Notes: generated from the letters alone by a model not told the origin. 64,000 nt of DNA from Bacteroidales bacterium (GCA_016715075.1 JADKBK010000010.1:62001-126000); one strand, 5' to 3'; shown: positions 1 to 9,436, numbered from the stretch's first letter. Numbers and translations: made by a program.

Positions 1-545
1 TGCCAATATGATGATTTGATCAGGCAATTCAGCGCCAATATCAACTGGGACTGGCGCCTTCTGGCTTCACTTATCTGCCAGGAATCACAGTTCAAACCCG
101 ATGTCAGGTCTATTGCAGGAGCCTACGGATTAATGCAGATAATGCCGGTTACGGGCAGAAATTTTAATATTGATATTACTGCCTCCCCTGAGAATAATCT
201 CAAGGCGGGGATTCTTTATATCAACTGGCTTTATTCAATCTTTGACTCAAAGATTATTGACAGTGAAGAACGTCTTTTATTTGTGCTGGCAGCATATAAT
301 GCAGGCCCCGGACATGTTCTGGATGCAATGAGACTCGCCGAGAAAAACGGCATGGATCCACAGAAATGGGACGGTAATGTGGCTGTATGGCTTTTGAAAA
401 AAGCTGAGCCTTTATATTACAAGGATTCAGTTGTAAAAATGGCTATTTCAGGGGAAAGGAGTCGGTGAAGTTTGTCAGTGAGGTGCTTAACAGATTTGAA
501 CATTATAAGAATATTATTCCTCAGGAAAAAACCCACCCCTTCTGA
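1..545 (+). CDS. MltF-like lytic transglycosylase (5' partial, frameshifted)
   Basis: C-terminal catalytic part of a periplasmic or outer-membrane murein lytic transglycosylase of the SLT/MltF type, which cleaves MurNAc-GlcNAc bonds in peptidoglycan. The reading frame is open from base 1, so the start lies upstream; the TTG at 16 is not a credible start. Visible motifs are LLASLICQESQF (catalytic Glu in QES), GAYGLMQIMP and AAYNAGPGHV, the usual SLT signatures. The frame stops at 466-468. From base 438 the next frame reads NGYFRGKESVKFVSEVLNRF and runs to TGA at 543-545, which is the normal family C-terminus. The shift lies in the A5 run 435-439, where one more A restores the gene. The corrected end overlaps the convergent NUDIX gene by 32 bp. 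Confidence in the family is high. Confidence 0.85.
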
Positions 546-1161
546 GTATTACAAGCAGTTCATGAAGAATCATGGCTGTCGCACCCCATATCATGTTTCC
601 TTCATAGTCATAGTATTTTACATCTATTGTCTCTGAGCCAATGGTCAACGGTCTGGTTCTTATTATTGAAGGATCATAGAATCGTCTGAGATCGGCATCA
701 AACAGAAAAACCACCTCTTCAACCTGATGACTGAAAGCAGGCTTTTTATCAATCCATGCTACTACCGGGTTAACCAGTATATTACTCACCGGAATAAAGA
801 GCGGCGTAAGAGTCCCCAGAATAATTATCTCTTCAGGATTTATCCCGGTCTCTTCTTCAGCCTCACGAACGGCTGTCCTGACAGCATTTTCGTCTGACTT
901 CTCCTGTTTTCCCCCGGGAAAACTTATTTGTCCGCTGTGCACTCCTTTATAATCCGGACGTTGCATGAATACAGTATATACTGATCCATTGTTTGGATAT
1001 AGCAGAATGAGTACTGAAGCGGCACGTGCATCCGGTCCTGGACTTCGTGGGAAGTACTTTGCCAGCCTGTCGGATGAAGCCATCTCCCACTGCACATCTG
1101 TGCCGGGTAATCCTTTCAGGATCTCATTCTTTAATAATACAGGGAATCTTTCCATATCCAT
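514..1161 (-). CDS. NUDIX hydrolase, CoA pyrophosphatase type
   Basis: A 215-aa NUDIX hydrolase likely to cleave CoA or related pyrophosphates in the cytoplasm. The NUDIX box is clear: GGKQEKSDEN is followed by REAEEETGI, with the catalytic and metal-binding Glu residues present. Just upstream, MQRPDYKGVHSGQISFPGG matches the extra signature (UPF0035 type) that separates NudL/NUDT7-like CoA pyrophosphatases from other NUDIX enzymes. The length fits that family. The gene is convergent with the transglycosylase and no operon partner is visible. Other nucleoside-diphosphate-linked substrates cannot be excluded from sequence alone. Confidence 0.85.
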   Translation of the reverse strand: MDMERFPVLLKNEILKGLPGTDVQWEMASSDRLAKYFPRSPGPDARAASVLILLYPNNGSVYTVFMQRPDYKGVHSGQISFPGGKQEKSDENAVRTAVREAEEETGINPEEIIILGTLTPLFIPVSNILVNPVVAWIDKKPAFSHQVEEVVFLFDADLRRFYDPSIIRTRPLTIGSETIDVKYYDYEGNMIWGATAMILHELLVILRRGGFFPEE

Positions 1162-1225
1162 TTACAATCAGAAACATTATCCTGTGCAAAGGGTTCATAT
1201 ATGATGTTGAATAATTTAAAGTACA

Positions 1226-1374
1226 TGAGACTGTTTCAAAAGTTCTCTGTGGACCTCAGTGAAAACTCTGTGATCTCTGTGTCAGTTCTTAATTTTTTCT
1301 TACACAGAGGGCACAGAGAAGCCCGGAGCGACACAGAGGGAATACAATCTTAATTTTAACTTTTGAGACAGCTG
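1226..1374. repeat. Palindromic repeat, CTCTGTG/CACAGAG family
   Basis: MITE-like element between two genes. Imperfect terminal inverted repeats lie at 1229-1244 and 1358-1373 (13 of 16 match; the core is TCAAAAGTT/AACTTTTGA). An inner inverted repeat contains two CTCTGTG units at 1266-1282 and two CACAGAG units at 1302-1318. No ORF is present. This is one of several unrelated palindromic families in the window. Confidence 0.75.
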
Positions 1375-1411
1375 TATTTGTTTTGATTTTTTCAACTGTT
1401 CAGAGATGATA

Positions 1412-2896
1412 TTATTTTTTATGGAAAAGCATCTCTTTGGCAAAGGGTACAGGTGATGGCTTCTCCATATCTTTTATTATCCCTGCAGATATAGATTCAT
1501 TACCGTTCTTCTCAAAATAATTTATTGTAACCGGATAATATCCTGGTGTCAGTGGTAGAACAGTCACCCTGGGCTGTTCGCCGGAATGAAGTCCATCATT
1601 ATTCAGTATAAGCTGGTCGTTAAGGTATACTTCGGATCCGTCATCCGACATTATCCAGAGATTATACATCGCTTTTTCAGTTATATGCAGATATCCCTCA
1701 AAATGCAGGGCAAAGCTATCCTTTCTGGCTGCCAGGGCAAGATCAATATTCCCGGTGATACCTTTTTTTAAGGGTTTAAGCTTTGAAAAATCAGGCAGGG
1801 AGTCCCAGACACCTTCATAATATGAATATTTAAGACCCGGTTTAAGGTTTTTGTCCGATTTCAGCCCCTGGAGAAATTGTTCCTGCCGAAAGACATATGT
1901 GGCAGTCGGATAGTATTTGTATTTTTTGGTAATGCTTTTGATCTTCAGTGTACAGCCTCCGGTTAGCCTCATTTTGGACTGACATTGAGGTGAATCAGCG
2001 GTTGGTTCCGAACCGTCAGTGGTATATCTCATATCGGGATTGATATTCCAGAGATAAATATCGAATGATTCGCCTTCCGGTACGATACCGCCATCGGGGA
2101 AGACTCTCAATGATCCGCCTGCATCGAATAGAAAACGGAAACCGTCGTAAACACTCTTGAATGGCACCGAGCCATGGTCTTCATCTGCATAGGCAGTTAT
2201 TTTCCAGTTAAGCTCTTTTGGAGCAGAAGCTTTTAAAAGGCTGTCCAGGGGTGTTATTCCCATTTCATTCATGCCTTCACCTTCACGTCCGGTTATAAAC
2301 AGAGACCTGTCCCAGCTTTTTACAGCAGGGAACTCTTTCGCAGCACTTTTTAAGACTATAAGATCCTTATACCAGATACTGGGGTCAATGGCGATGTAGG
2401 CATCAAACAGGTCAGGCTTCATAAGAAGGGCATGCATTGCGAACAAGCCTCCAAATGAATGGCCGACCAGAACATTATATGATTCTGTGCGGAAGTTCTT
2501 GTCCATATAGGGTATAAGCTCTTTTTCAAAGAAACTCGTGAATTTATCAGCGCCTCCGCCCGTAGAGGCACCCTTTGTAGAATCTGGAAGGAAATCATGG
2601 TTCCTGTCAATATTCAGGATTCCAACAATGATAGCTCTCGGCATTTTACCGGAAAGAAACAGGAATCTGGCAGTCGGAACAACATGCTGGTCCCTCCCTT
2701 CCCCGTCCAGCACATATATAACAGGAAATCTGACAGTGGCTGTATCATACCCTTCAGGTAAAAATATGCTTAATTTCCGGTTCTGACCCAGTACAACCGA
2801 TTGAAGAGAGTCTTTATGCTCGGTATATCCATTCTGTGCGGAAACCGTTAATGCAAAAAAGAACAGGGAGGCTAAAAAAACGATTCTGGTTTTCAT
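1412..2896 (-). CDS. Secreted alpha/beta-hydrolase esterase with PA14-like tail
   Basis: A 494-aa secreted protein with a signal peptide at about residues 1-20 (cleavage near VSAQ). Residues about 30-265 form an esterase-D/Fes-like alpha/beta hydrolase: YVLDGEG precedes the nucleophile elbow GHSFGG (Ser147), and DEDHGSVP supplies the likely catalytic His. Residues about 270-330 resemble a chitobiase C-terminal or FN3-like linker (YTTDGSEPT). Residues about 345-480 look like a PA14-type carbohydrate-binding domain (WIMSDDGSEVYLND). The domain order suggests hydrolysis of an ester on a surface glycan or siderophore-like compound; the substrate is unknown. The gene stands alone, with the permease array downstream on the same strand. 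Confidence 0.8.
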   Translation of the reverse strand: MKTRIVFLASLFFFALTVSAQNGYTEHKDSLQSVVLGQNRKLSIFLPEGYDTATVRFPVIYVLDGEGRDQHVVPTARFLFLSGKMPRAIIVGILNIDRNHDFLPDSTKGASTGGGADKFTSFFEKELIPYMDKNFRTESYNVLVGHSFGGLFAMHALLMKPDLFDAYIAIDPSIWYKDLIVLKSAAKEFPAVKSWDRSLFITGREGEGMNEMGITPLDSLLKASAPKELNWKITAYADEDHGSVPFKSVYDGFRFLFDAGGSLRVFPDGGIVPEGESFDIYLWNINPDMRYTTDGSEPTADSPQCQSKMRLTGGCTLKIKSITKKYKYYPTATYVFRQEQFLQGLKSDKNLKPGLKYSYYEGVWDSLPDFSKLKPLKKGITGNIDLALAARKDSFALHFEGYLHITEKAMYNLWIMSDDGSEVYLNDQLILNNDGLHSGEQPRVTVLPLTPGYYPVTINYFEKNGNESISAGIIKDMEKPSPVPFAKEMLFHKK

Positions 2897-2955
2897 AAAA
2901 GTTACTTTGAAAATAAAAATATAAAATCTTCTTCAATTGTTTTTAAAATTTAAGC

Positions 2956-5376
2956 TTATTCATACCGTAATGCCTCCACCGGATTCCTTGTGGCTGTTCT
3001 CCAGCTTTGCAGACTAACTGTCAATATAGCTATGAGGAAGGCAATTATTCCTGCCGATATAAAAATCCACCAGTTCAGGGATGTTCTATATGCGAAATTA
3101 TTTAACCACTGGTCCATTAAATAATATGACAGCGGAATAGCAAAGAGGAGAGCTACAGAAACAATCATTATAATATCTTTAAGTAACCATGTTATTATCT
3201 GAATTGTCTTCGCGCCATTGATTTTCCGGATACCTATCTCTTTGGTCCTTGCCTCATAAATTATTCCTGTTATACCCCAAAGTCCCAGACATGAAAGAAA
3301 CATTCCAATAATCCCAAGTGCAAAGCTCAGATTTTTTAACTGCATCTCGTTTTTGTAGATCTGCTTATAAAGATCTTCAACATAATCATATTCCAAAGGA
3401 TAATCATGGTACAGGTCTTTCCATGTCGTTTCAATCTTATCCAGAACGCCTGACAGATGAGTAGAATCATATTTTATCTGGGCGCTGAACAGCCAGAAGG
3501 ATTTTTGAAAGAATACATAAGGTTTTATCTTATTCTTCATAGACGACATCTGGAAATCTTTGACTATCCCGACAATAGTCCCGCCTGAGAATATATTATT
3601 CTTTTCATTTTCAAATCTGAGTGTGAATGGCTTTCCGATAGCATCTTCCGCTTTCCACCCTAAATATTTCAGGGCACATTCATTCAGGATGTAATCTTCA
3701 TGGATAGTATCATTGCCTGCAAATTCCCTGAAATTCCTGCCGGCAACAAGATCAATCTGATAAAAATCAAAGAAATTATCATCAACAGGGTATACATAAA
3801 GCATTTTTTCCTTCAATTCAACCCCCGGAGCTTCAAATGACATCATGTCGAGGTTTTCACTTGAGGGATTTTCAAAAGAGCTAGTAACGTCTTTAATATC
3901 AGGATTTGTCAATAATTCTGATTTAAATACCTGGTATTTATTATAAACCTGCACCGGCAGTCCTTTTACGCATATTATATTATTCTGATTATTGCCCAGG
4001 CGGTGATTCATAATAAAGCGAACCTGCCTATTGGCAACTATAACGGTAATTAACAGGGTAATAGAAAAAATGTACTGTACAGTTATCAGGCTTTTCAATA
4101 TTCTATAGCGATTCCCCCTTATCTGAGGGTTCCCATAACTATCTTCATGCTTTGAAGTAATTGAACTTACTTTTTTCTTCGCCTGTGTAACAAGGAGGGG
4201 ATACAATCCTGCCAGAGAAATAATTAAAATAATTACCGGCACAAGGAACCATAATGTAGTATGAATCAGTTCGTGACCAGCATCAGGCGACTTTCCCAGT
4301 AAAATATTAAAGGAACTATGCAACGATTCAAAGATAAATATCCCTGTCATAGCAGACAGAAGGCTGTAAATGAATGATTGGAGAAATTGACTGGCCAGGT
4401 GATTATAAAAATCTGCCCCCGCATAATTTAATACTGCTATCGCCTTATGCTTACGAAGAAATACAACATATTGTAAATTTATGAAATTCAGGATCGATAC
4501 AAAGAACACGAACAATGCCAGAGCTCCGAGAAGGAAAAGGATTTTTTTATTCCCATTCTCTTCCAGTTCGCGGTCCTTTGATGATTCCAGATGAATATCG
4601 GTTATTTTCTGCAGATGTGGCGTTAGGGTTTTAGCTTCATCGGGTTTTATATACTTTTCGGCAAATTGATTAAACTGTTCAATTATTTGTGAAGGTTTAA
4701 CATTATCATCAAGCAGAATGTAATTGTAATACCAGGTCCAGTCGGTCAGATCCGATTTATCCATTGCCAAAACAAATTCGAAGTGAAAGTGAGAATTGAC
4801 AGGAAGGTCTTCTACAATTGCCGTTATCCTGTATTCCTTTCTTTCCCGGCTATTCATCAGGTAATCCTGTATTATTTCTCCAACCGGATTTTTAGTGCCA
4901 AAATATTTTGTAGCGGCACTCTTACTGATTATTGCAGTATTTGGTTCTTTAAGTGCAGCTGCAGTATTTCCCTCGATGAACCTGATTGAAAAAATACGGA
5001 TGAAATCCTCATTTGCTTTCAGTACCCTGGAATTGAATACGGAGCTGTCTATTTTTATCGTTGTCTCACCGCGTCCTATAAACCTTCCAAAATCCTTTAC
5101 CCCCGGAATATCATTTTTGATATTCTTCATCCATTCATACCAGCTCCTCGCAATATGAGTATGATAGCCTGTGGTTTGATCGTTTTTTTCGATAGTTAAA
5201 CGGTAAAGCTTATCTGAATTGTTAAATGAAGAATCATAGCTTAACTCATCCCTTATCCATACCGAAGTAAGTAAAACACACGCAATGCCGGTTGACAGAA
5301 CCACAATACTTATTGCCGGATATAATGGTTTGTGAATGAAATTTCTGATGATTATTTTAAGTTGGGAGAGAAACAT
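2956..5376 (-). CDS. FtsX/MacB-like ABC transporter permease (copy 1)
   Basis: An 806-aa inner-membrane permease with two MacB_PCD-FtsX halves, the size typical of Bacteroidota. There is one N-terminal transmembrane helix (about 20-40) and a periplasmic PCD domain, then a three-helix FtsX block (about 285-395). A second helix follows near 425-445, then a second PCD domain and a final FtsX block containing RTKEIGIRKINGA (about 685-800). It ends in RNPVEALRYE like its neighbours. The family works with an ABC ATPase in mechanotransmission or peptide/lipoprotein export and resistance, but no ATPase gene lies in this array. It is separated from the next copy by 552 bp containing repeats. Substrate unknown. 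Confidence 0.88.
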   Translation of the reverse strand: MFLSQLKIIIRNFIHKPLYPAISIVVLSTGIACVLLTSVWIRDELSYDSSFNNSDKLYRLTIEKNDQTTGYHTHIARSWYEWMKNIKNDIPGVKDFGRFIGRGETTIKIDSSVFNSRVLKANEDFIRIFSIRFIEGNTAAALKEPNTAIISKSAATKYFGTKNPVGEIIQDYLMNSRERKEYRITAIVEDLPVNSHFHFEFVLAMDKSDLTDWTWYYNYILLDDNVKPSQIIEQFNQFAEKYIKPDEAKTLTPHLQKITDIHLESSKDRELEENGNKKILFLLGALALFVFFVSILNFINLQYVVFLRKHKAIAVLNYAGADFYNHLASQFLQSFIYSLLSAMTGIFIFESLHSSFNILLGKSPDAGHELIHTTLWFLVPVIILIISLAGLYPLLVTQAKKKVSSITSKHEDSYGNPQIRGNRYRILKSLITVQYIFSITLLITVIVANRQVRFIMNHRLGNNQNNIICVKGLPVQVYNKYQVFKSELLTNPDIKDVTSSFENPSSENLDMMSFEAPGVELKEKMLYVYPVDDNFFDFYQIDLVAGRNFREFAGNDTIHEDYILNECALKYLGWKAEDAIGKPFTLRFENEKNNIFSGGTIVGIVKDFQMSSMKNKIKPYVFFQKSFWLFSAQIKYDSTHLSGVLDKIETTWKDLYHDYPLEYDYVEDLYKQIYKNEMQLKNLSFALGIIGMFLSCLGLWGITGIIYEARTKEIGIRKINGAKTIQIITWLLKDIIMIVSVALLFAIPLSYYLMDQWLNNFAYRTSLNWWIFISAGIIAFLIAILTVSLQSWRTATRNPVEALRYE

Positions 5377-5445
5377 GAGATGTTAAATTGAATATGATTA
5401 TCGGGCATGATTTATAAACATTTAAAATTACTGATAACTTATAGA

Positions 5446-5525
5446 GATCCTTCGCTGGCGCTCAGGATGACATTGTTTTCTTGAACTACCAAATGAATTG
5501 TCATTCCGACCGAAGGGAGGAATCT
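5446..5525. repeat. Short copy of the GGAATGACA/TGTCATTCC palindromic family
   Basis: The left arm 5446-5472 starts GATCCTTCGCTGGCGCTC and the right arm 5499-5524 ends GGAGGAATC. Together they form a diverged inverted repeat of the family seen at 8502-8678 and 9270-9436, but with a short 26-bp centre that lacks the inner palindrome. Confidence 0.75.
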
Positions 5526-5882
5526 TATAATTCTGTATACTAATATATTAAAAAGCATTTTTCTTACCTATAAATAAATATGATCTTTTGTAAACCTTGA
5601 TTCATTTCTACATTTACCTTGTCAATACCTTCTTGTGCTTTGATTATTATTATTAATGATTCCCGATACTCATTAAATTGAATAAATTAACGAAATAAAG
5701 TAAATACAATTTGAATATTCACATTATTACATACGTACCTTAAATATTTGGAATTTAACCATTGTTGTATTGTTTTGAATTTGAAACTCAAGTTTTCGTG
5801 GAGCAGGTTGAGTAATTCATACACAGGTGTTCAAAGAACTCTCTTTTATTCCCGACTTGAGGGATCTCTGACTCGTCCTGAT

Positions 5883-5924
5883 TTTTGACTTTTATCTTTT
5901 GCCTTTTGTCTTTTATCTTTTATC
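5883..5924. repeat. Heptamer tandem repeat TTTTRYC
   Basis: Six consecutive heptamers with consensus TTTT[GA][ACT]C, lying 5 bp beyond the stop codon of permease copy 2. On the coding strand it reads as a purine-rich GATAAAA-type tract. Confidence 0.8.
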
Positions 5925-5928
5925 TTAT

Positions 5929-8346
5929 TTACTCATAACGTAATGCCTCCACCGGATTTCTCGTTGCCGCCCTCCAGCTCTGCCAGCCTACTGTAATCAT
6001 GGCAATTGCTATTGTAATTATACCGCCTGCAAAATATATCCAATAAGGAATAGTTATATGGAAGGCATAGTTCAGTAACCAGTTTTTCATTACAATGATT
6101 GAAACGGGGGTAGCTATGCACAATGCAATTAAAATGAGAAGAACTATCTCTCTTGAAAAGAGATAAATGATATTACCTGCCCTGGCTCCATATATTTTTC
6201 TGACCCCGGCATCTTTTACTTTTTTTGAAACTGTGAAGGCTGCCAATCCCCATAAACCCAAAACAGAAATAAAAAATGCCAATCCGGTAAAAATTGTGAT
6301 AATTTTTCCAAACCGTTTATCTGACTTGTACTGATTGTTGAAAAAACTGTCAAGGAAGAAATAGTCAAAACTGGCTTCCGGAAAATATGAATTCCAGCTT
6401 TTTTGAATCAAATCAAGATTTTTATCATATTGCCTGCCGGCTGTTTTGATAATTATAAACCGTGGTGGCACCCAGCTCAGTCTTCCATTTCTTAATAACA
6501 TTATTGGTGTATAGGCATTACCCAATCCCCGTTGATGCCAGTTTTTTATAACTCCGATTATTGTCACTGGTTCGGTTTCTCCCTCGAGCATTACTTTTTT
6601 ACCTATTGCTTCCCGTGGATTATTCAATCCTAAATTTGACATCGCTGCTTCATTTATGACAAGACTTTCAAGTTCATTTCCAAATCCTTTTTGAAACGAC
6701 CTGCCGGCAAGAATCTCAAAACCAAATGTTTCAATAAATGTTTCATCAACAGAGAGCATTTCATAGAGACGCTGCTGTTCCTGACTGATACCCTCCAGAC
6801 TGTTCGATGCAAAAAAGGCTACTTCCATACCAGGAACAGAACCTGCTGTAGATACAGATTTGATATCAGGCTCATTTTTAAGAGTCTCAGCATACAAATT
6901 CACACGCTGGTTAAGTTCCTGCCTGCTGACCGGGAATTTGACCACAATCGTCTGGTCGATATTCACCCCAAGATCCTGTTCCTGCATAAACCTCAGCTGC
7001 TTATAAACGATAAACATTCCACATAAAAGAAACAGGGAAGCAGCAAACTGGAAAATAACCAGTATACGACGGGTTGTCCCGGCTGATCCGAAATTGTAAT
7101 AATTTCCTTTTAAAATTAATGCTGGTTTTATACGCGTCATTATAAAAGCAGGATAAAATCCTGAGAGGAGAATCCCAATTATCAATATTATTAATGTTGA
7201 AAGCCAGAAAACTGGCTGCCTAAGAATAAAAAGAGATATGTTTTCCCCAATGATCTGATTAAAAACGGGTTTAAGTAATATAACCAAAACAGCAGCCAGA
7301 AGAATTGAAACCAGATTTACCAGCCATGATTCAAGTAAAAACTGCCGGATAAGCTGATACCTGAAAGCCCCGGATACTTTTCTTATCCCGATATCTTTTG
7401 CTCTTTCCATAGATCTGGCGGTAGTAAGGTTTATGTAATTTATCCATGCCGTTACTAAGATGATTAATGCGATAAATATCAGAGTGATCAGTGTTTTTTT
7501 GTTGCCTTTTATTTCCTTTTCATATTGTTTTTGAGGGTTTAAATGAATTTCTTTCAGTGGAACCAGCTTAACAGCCCATACTTTATTCTTCAGAGCGTTC
7601 ATTGTCTTATATTTTTCAGCCATAGCAGGGAACTGCGATTCAATCTCTTTCGGATCTTTTGCAGGAGAAAGGAGAAGGTAAGTATAAGCCTCATGCATGT
7701 ACCAGAACTCTTTTAACCACACAGGAAGGGTCTCATATGACATAAGGTAATTAAACCTGATGTGAGAATTCTCGGGGAAATTTTCCAGGATACCTGTTAC
7801 TTCACAATTGTAAAAATCTGTACCTGAGGCAAAAACCATCATTTTCCCGATAGGATTTTCTGCTTTAAAAAAGCGTTTTGCTACATCTTCTGTTATCACA
7901 ACAGTATTAGGACGTGTCAGCTGGTCATTTATGGCTCCTTCTTTTAGTTTAAAATCGAATACTGAGAAAAATGAAGGACCTGTAAAGGCTATCCCATTTT
8001 CACGACTGCGGATATCTTTATATGAGACCGTTTGTTCGGAATTTTGTACTCCGATGCGAACGTAGTTTTCAATTCCCGTCATCTCGTGGCTCATAGCACT
8101 ACCATAGCCAAACGAACTTGTTGCCCAATCATCAGTCATTATGTCGCCCTCATAAAACCGGCTTTCGACACGATAAATCTGATTTTGCTTCGAATGCATA
8201 GTATCAAAGCTGAACTCAAAGCTCACAAAATTTATTATAAGGATTGAAACAGATATACCTATTGCCAGTCCAAGAATATTTATTATTGAGAAAGCCTTAT
8301 TTTTCAACTGATTTCGCAGGGCCGCCTGAAGATTTCGTTTAAACAT
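5929..8346 (-). CDS. FtsX/MacB-like ABC transporter permease (copy 2)
   Basis: An 805-aa two-half permease with the same layout as copy 1: N-terminal helix (about 20-42, SIINILGLAIGISVSILIIN), PCD domain, three-helix FtsX block with RAKDIGIRKVSGA (about 315-330), second helix near 425-445, second PCD and a final FtsX block with KDAGVRKIYGAR. It ends RNPVEALRYE. Its start is the ATG at 8344-8346; an 11-mer CCGATACTCAT (reading toward the gene) sits about 50 bp upstream. It faces the same way as the rest of the array but is isolated by repeats and a GIY-YIG gene, so it may be its own transcription unit. Confidence 0.88.
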   Translation of the reverse strand: MFKRNLQAALRNQLKNKAFSIINILGLAIGISVSILIINFVSFEFSFDTMHSKQNQIYRVESRFYEGDIMTDDWATSSFGYGSAMSHEMTGIENYVRIGVQNSEQTVSYKDIRSRENGIAFTGPSFFSVFDFKLKEGAINDQLTRPNTVVITEDVAKRFFKAENPIGKMMVFASGTDFYNCEVTGILENFPENSHIRFNYLMSYETLPVWLKEFWYMHEAYTYLLLSPAKDPKEIESQFPAMAEKYKTMNALKNKVWAVKLVPLKEIHLNPQKQYEKEIKGNKKTLITLIFIALIILVTAWINYINLTTARSMERAKDIGIRKVSGAFRYQLIRQFLLESWLVNLVSILLAAVLVILLKPVFNQIIGENISLFILRQPVFWLSTLIILIIGILLSGFYPAFIMTRIKPALILKGNYYNFGSAGTTRRILVIFQFAASLFLLCGMFIVYKQLRFMQEQDLGVNIDQTIVVKFPVSRQELNQRVNLYAETLKNEPDIKSVSTAGSVPGMEVAFFASNSLEGISQEQQRLYEMLSVDETFIETFGFEILAGRSFQKGFGNELESLVINEAAMSNLGLNNPREAIGKKVMLEGETEPVTIIGVIKNWHQRGLGNAYTPIMLLRNGRLSWVPPRFIIIKTAGRQYDKNLDLIQKSWNSYFPEASFDYFFLDSFFNNQYKSDKRFGKIITIFTGLAFFISVLGLWGLAAFTVSKKVKDAGVRKIYGARAGNIIYLFSREIVLLILIALCIATPVSIIVMKNWLLNYAFHITIPYWIYFAGGIITIAIAMITVGWQSWRAATRNPVEALRYE

Positions 8347-8501
8347 ATGAGTGTGCTTACTTTGACTATAATTACGCGATATATTATTTTCTTTATGAGT
8401 ATCGGGTATGAATAATAATAATTAGAATTTAGTTTACTTATCAATTTCTGTTTAAAACCATAGTAAGAAAAGACTATTAACAGATTTGTTTACAGAATTT
8501 T

Positions 8502-8678
8502 AAGATCCCTAGCTGGCGCTCGGGATGACAACGCTTTCTGGCATACAACGGGGAGGGAAAGAACGGCGAGCCGATTGAAATGGCAGGAGCTTTAGTAATT
8601 CTTACTCGGCTCGCCGTTCTTTCCCTCCCCCCATGAGTCCCGAAAATAGTGTCATCCCGAGCACCAGCGAGGGATCTT
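8502..8678. repeat. Nested palindromic element A
   Basis: The outer arms 8502-8530 and 8650-8678 are 29-bp inverted repeats matching at 27 of 29 positions. Inside them, a second perfect 25-bp inverted repeat lies at 8550-8574 and 8606-8630, around a 31-bp loop. The outer arms belong to the CTCGGGATGACA family shared with 9270-9436 and 5446-5525, while the inner arms are different sequence. The element ends 21 bp from the stop codon of the GIY-YIG gene. Transcripts would fold into a very long hairpin. Confidence 0.92.
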
Positions 8679-8699
8679 CTCGGGATGAATACAAGACTG

Positions 8700-9026
8700 T
8701 TAAAGAATTTTCTCATTGCCTGTTTTTATTATTGACCTTTTGTCAAAAAGTTCCTCCCAACCGGGATTAAAGTTATTTATAATATTAATCTTTTTTTCTC
8801 TGGACAATCCTTTGATCTGTTTCTCCCTGGTAATTGCCATTTCAACTGAGTCATAAATCTCATAAAAAACCAGTTTATTAACACTGTATTTTTTTGTAAA
8901 TCCCGGCATGTTCCCCTCCTTATGCTCAGAACATCTTCTATATAAGTCGTTTGTTATGCCAGTATATAACACTGAATTTCTTATGGTTGTTAAAATATAA
9001 ACGTAGTATAAATGGATTTTATCCAT
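8700..9026 (-). CDS. Stand-alone GIY-YIG endonuclease domain protein
   Basis: A 108-aa single-domain GIY-YIG nuclease of the UvrC-N/YhbQ-like class. Residues 7-12 (YYVYIL) and 20-25 (LYTGIT) form the GIY-YIG signature. The Arg at position 30 or 31 in DLYRR and Glu68 in AITREKQIKG match the catalytic Arg and metal-binding Glu. There is no other domain. The gene sits between two nested palindromic elements (8502-8678 and 9270-9436) in a gap that interrupts the permease array. This context suggests a link to mobility or maintenance of these repeats, but that is inference; family members are also proposed to act in DNA repair. Confidence 0.88.
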   Translation of the reverse strand: MDKIHLYYVYILTTIRNSVLYTGITNDLYRRCSEHKEGNMPGFTKKYSVNKLVFYEIYDSVEMAITREKQIKGLSREKKINIINNFNPGWEELFDKRSIIKTGNEKIL

Positions 9027-9269
9027 AAGCCTTTAATTTGATTATGACTCATTTCCGATACTCATATTATATTAAGTTTGAGTAATTTTTAAAACTATAC
9101 CAAATACTCTTTTTGCCGGGAGTAACACAACCGGGCGAAATTTAATGCCCCGCTTCCCGATTTCCACCCTATTGTAAACCCCTCCATTTTGGCTAATCTT
9201 TGTACACATCTTGCATCCCGGATAAATTGTAAACCAGAATCAGATTTAAATGAAATTGTTTATAGTCCG

Positions 9270-9436
9270 TGAGATTCCTCGCTCCGCTCGGAATGACAAT
9301 CTAATGTATTGTTATAGAGGGAGAAGCGGCGATTCGTCACAAAATTTGTTTCAATAAAGAAGTATCGTTCGAATCGCCGCTTCTCCCTCCTTCTCCTAAT
9401 AATGGACTGTCATTCCGAGCGGAGCGAGGAATCTCA
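9270..9436. repeat. Nested palindromic element B
   Basis: The outer arms 9270-9298 and 9408-9436 are a perfect 29-bp inverted repeat (core CTCCGCTCGGAATGACA). The inner arms 9318-9336 and 9370-9388 are a perfect 19-bp inverted repeat around a 33-bp loop. The architecture matches 8502-8678 and the outer arms are related, differing by one indel and a few substitutions. The rest of the 9027-9570 gap shows no gene. Confidence 0.93.

Larger units (their letters stand above)
5377..5928. other. 552-bp intergenic region with two repeat elements
   Basis: No credible gene. The region holds a short palindromic element (5446-5525), an 11-mer CCGATACTCAT at 5663-5673 that recurs near 8400 and 9060, and a heptamer tract (5883-5924). 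The rest is A+T-rich with nothing recognised. Confidence 0.6.

Noticed and set aside
16..18. TTG as start of the lytic transglycosylase
   Set aside because: The frame is open to base 1 and family members have more residues before the SLT domain; the gene is cut by the window.
8477..8716. 79-aa ORF on the minus strand
   Set aside because: It lies wholly within the nested palindrome and encodes both arms; no protein family seen.
9100..9240. TTTG/TTTGTAC-type promoter in the gap before permease copy 3
   Set aside because: Spacing to a TAnnTTTG box is wrong and the adjacent gene runs the other way.
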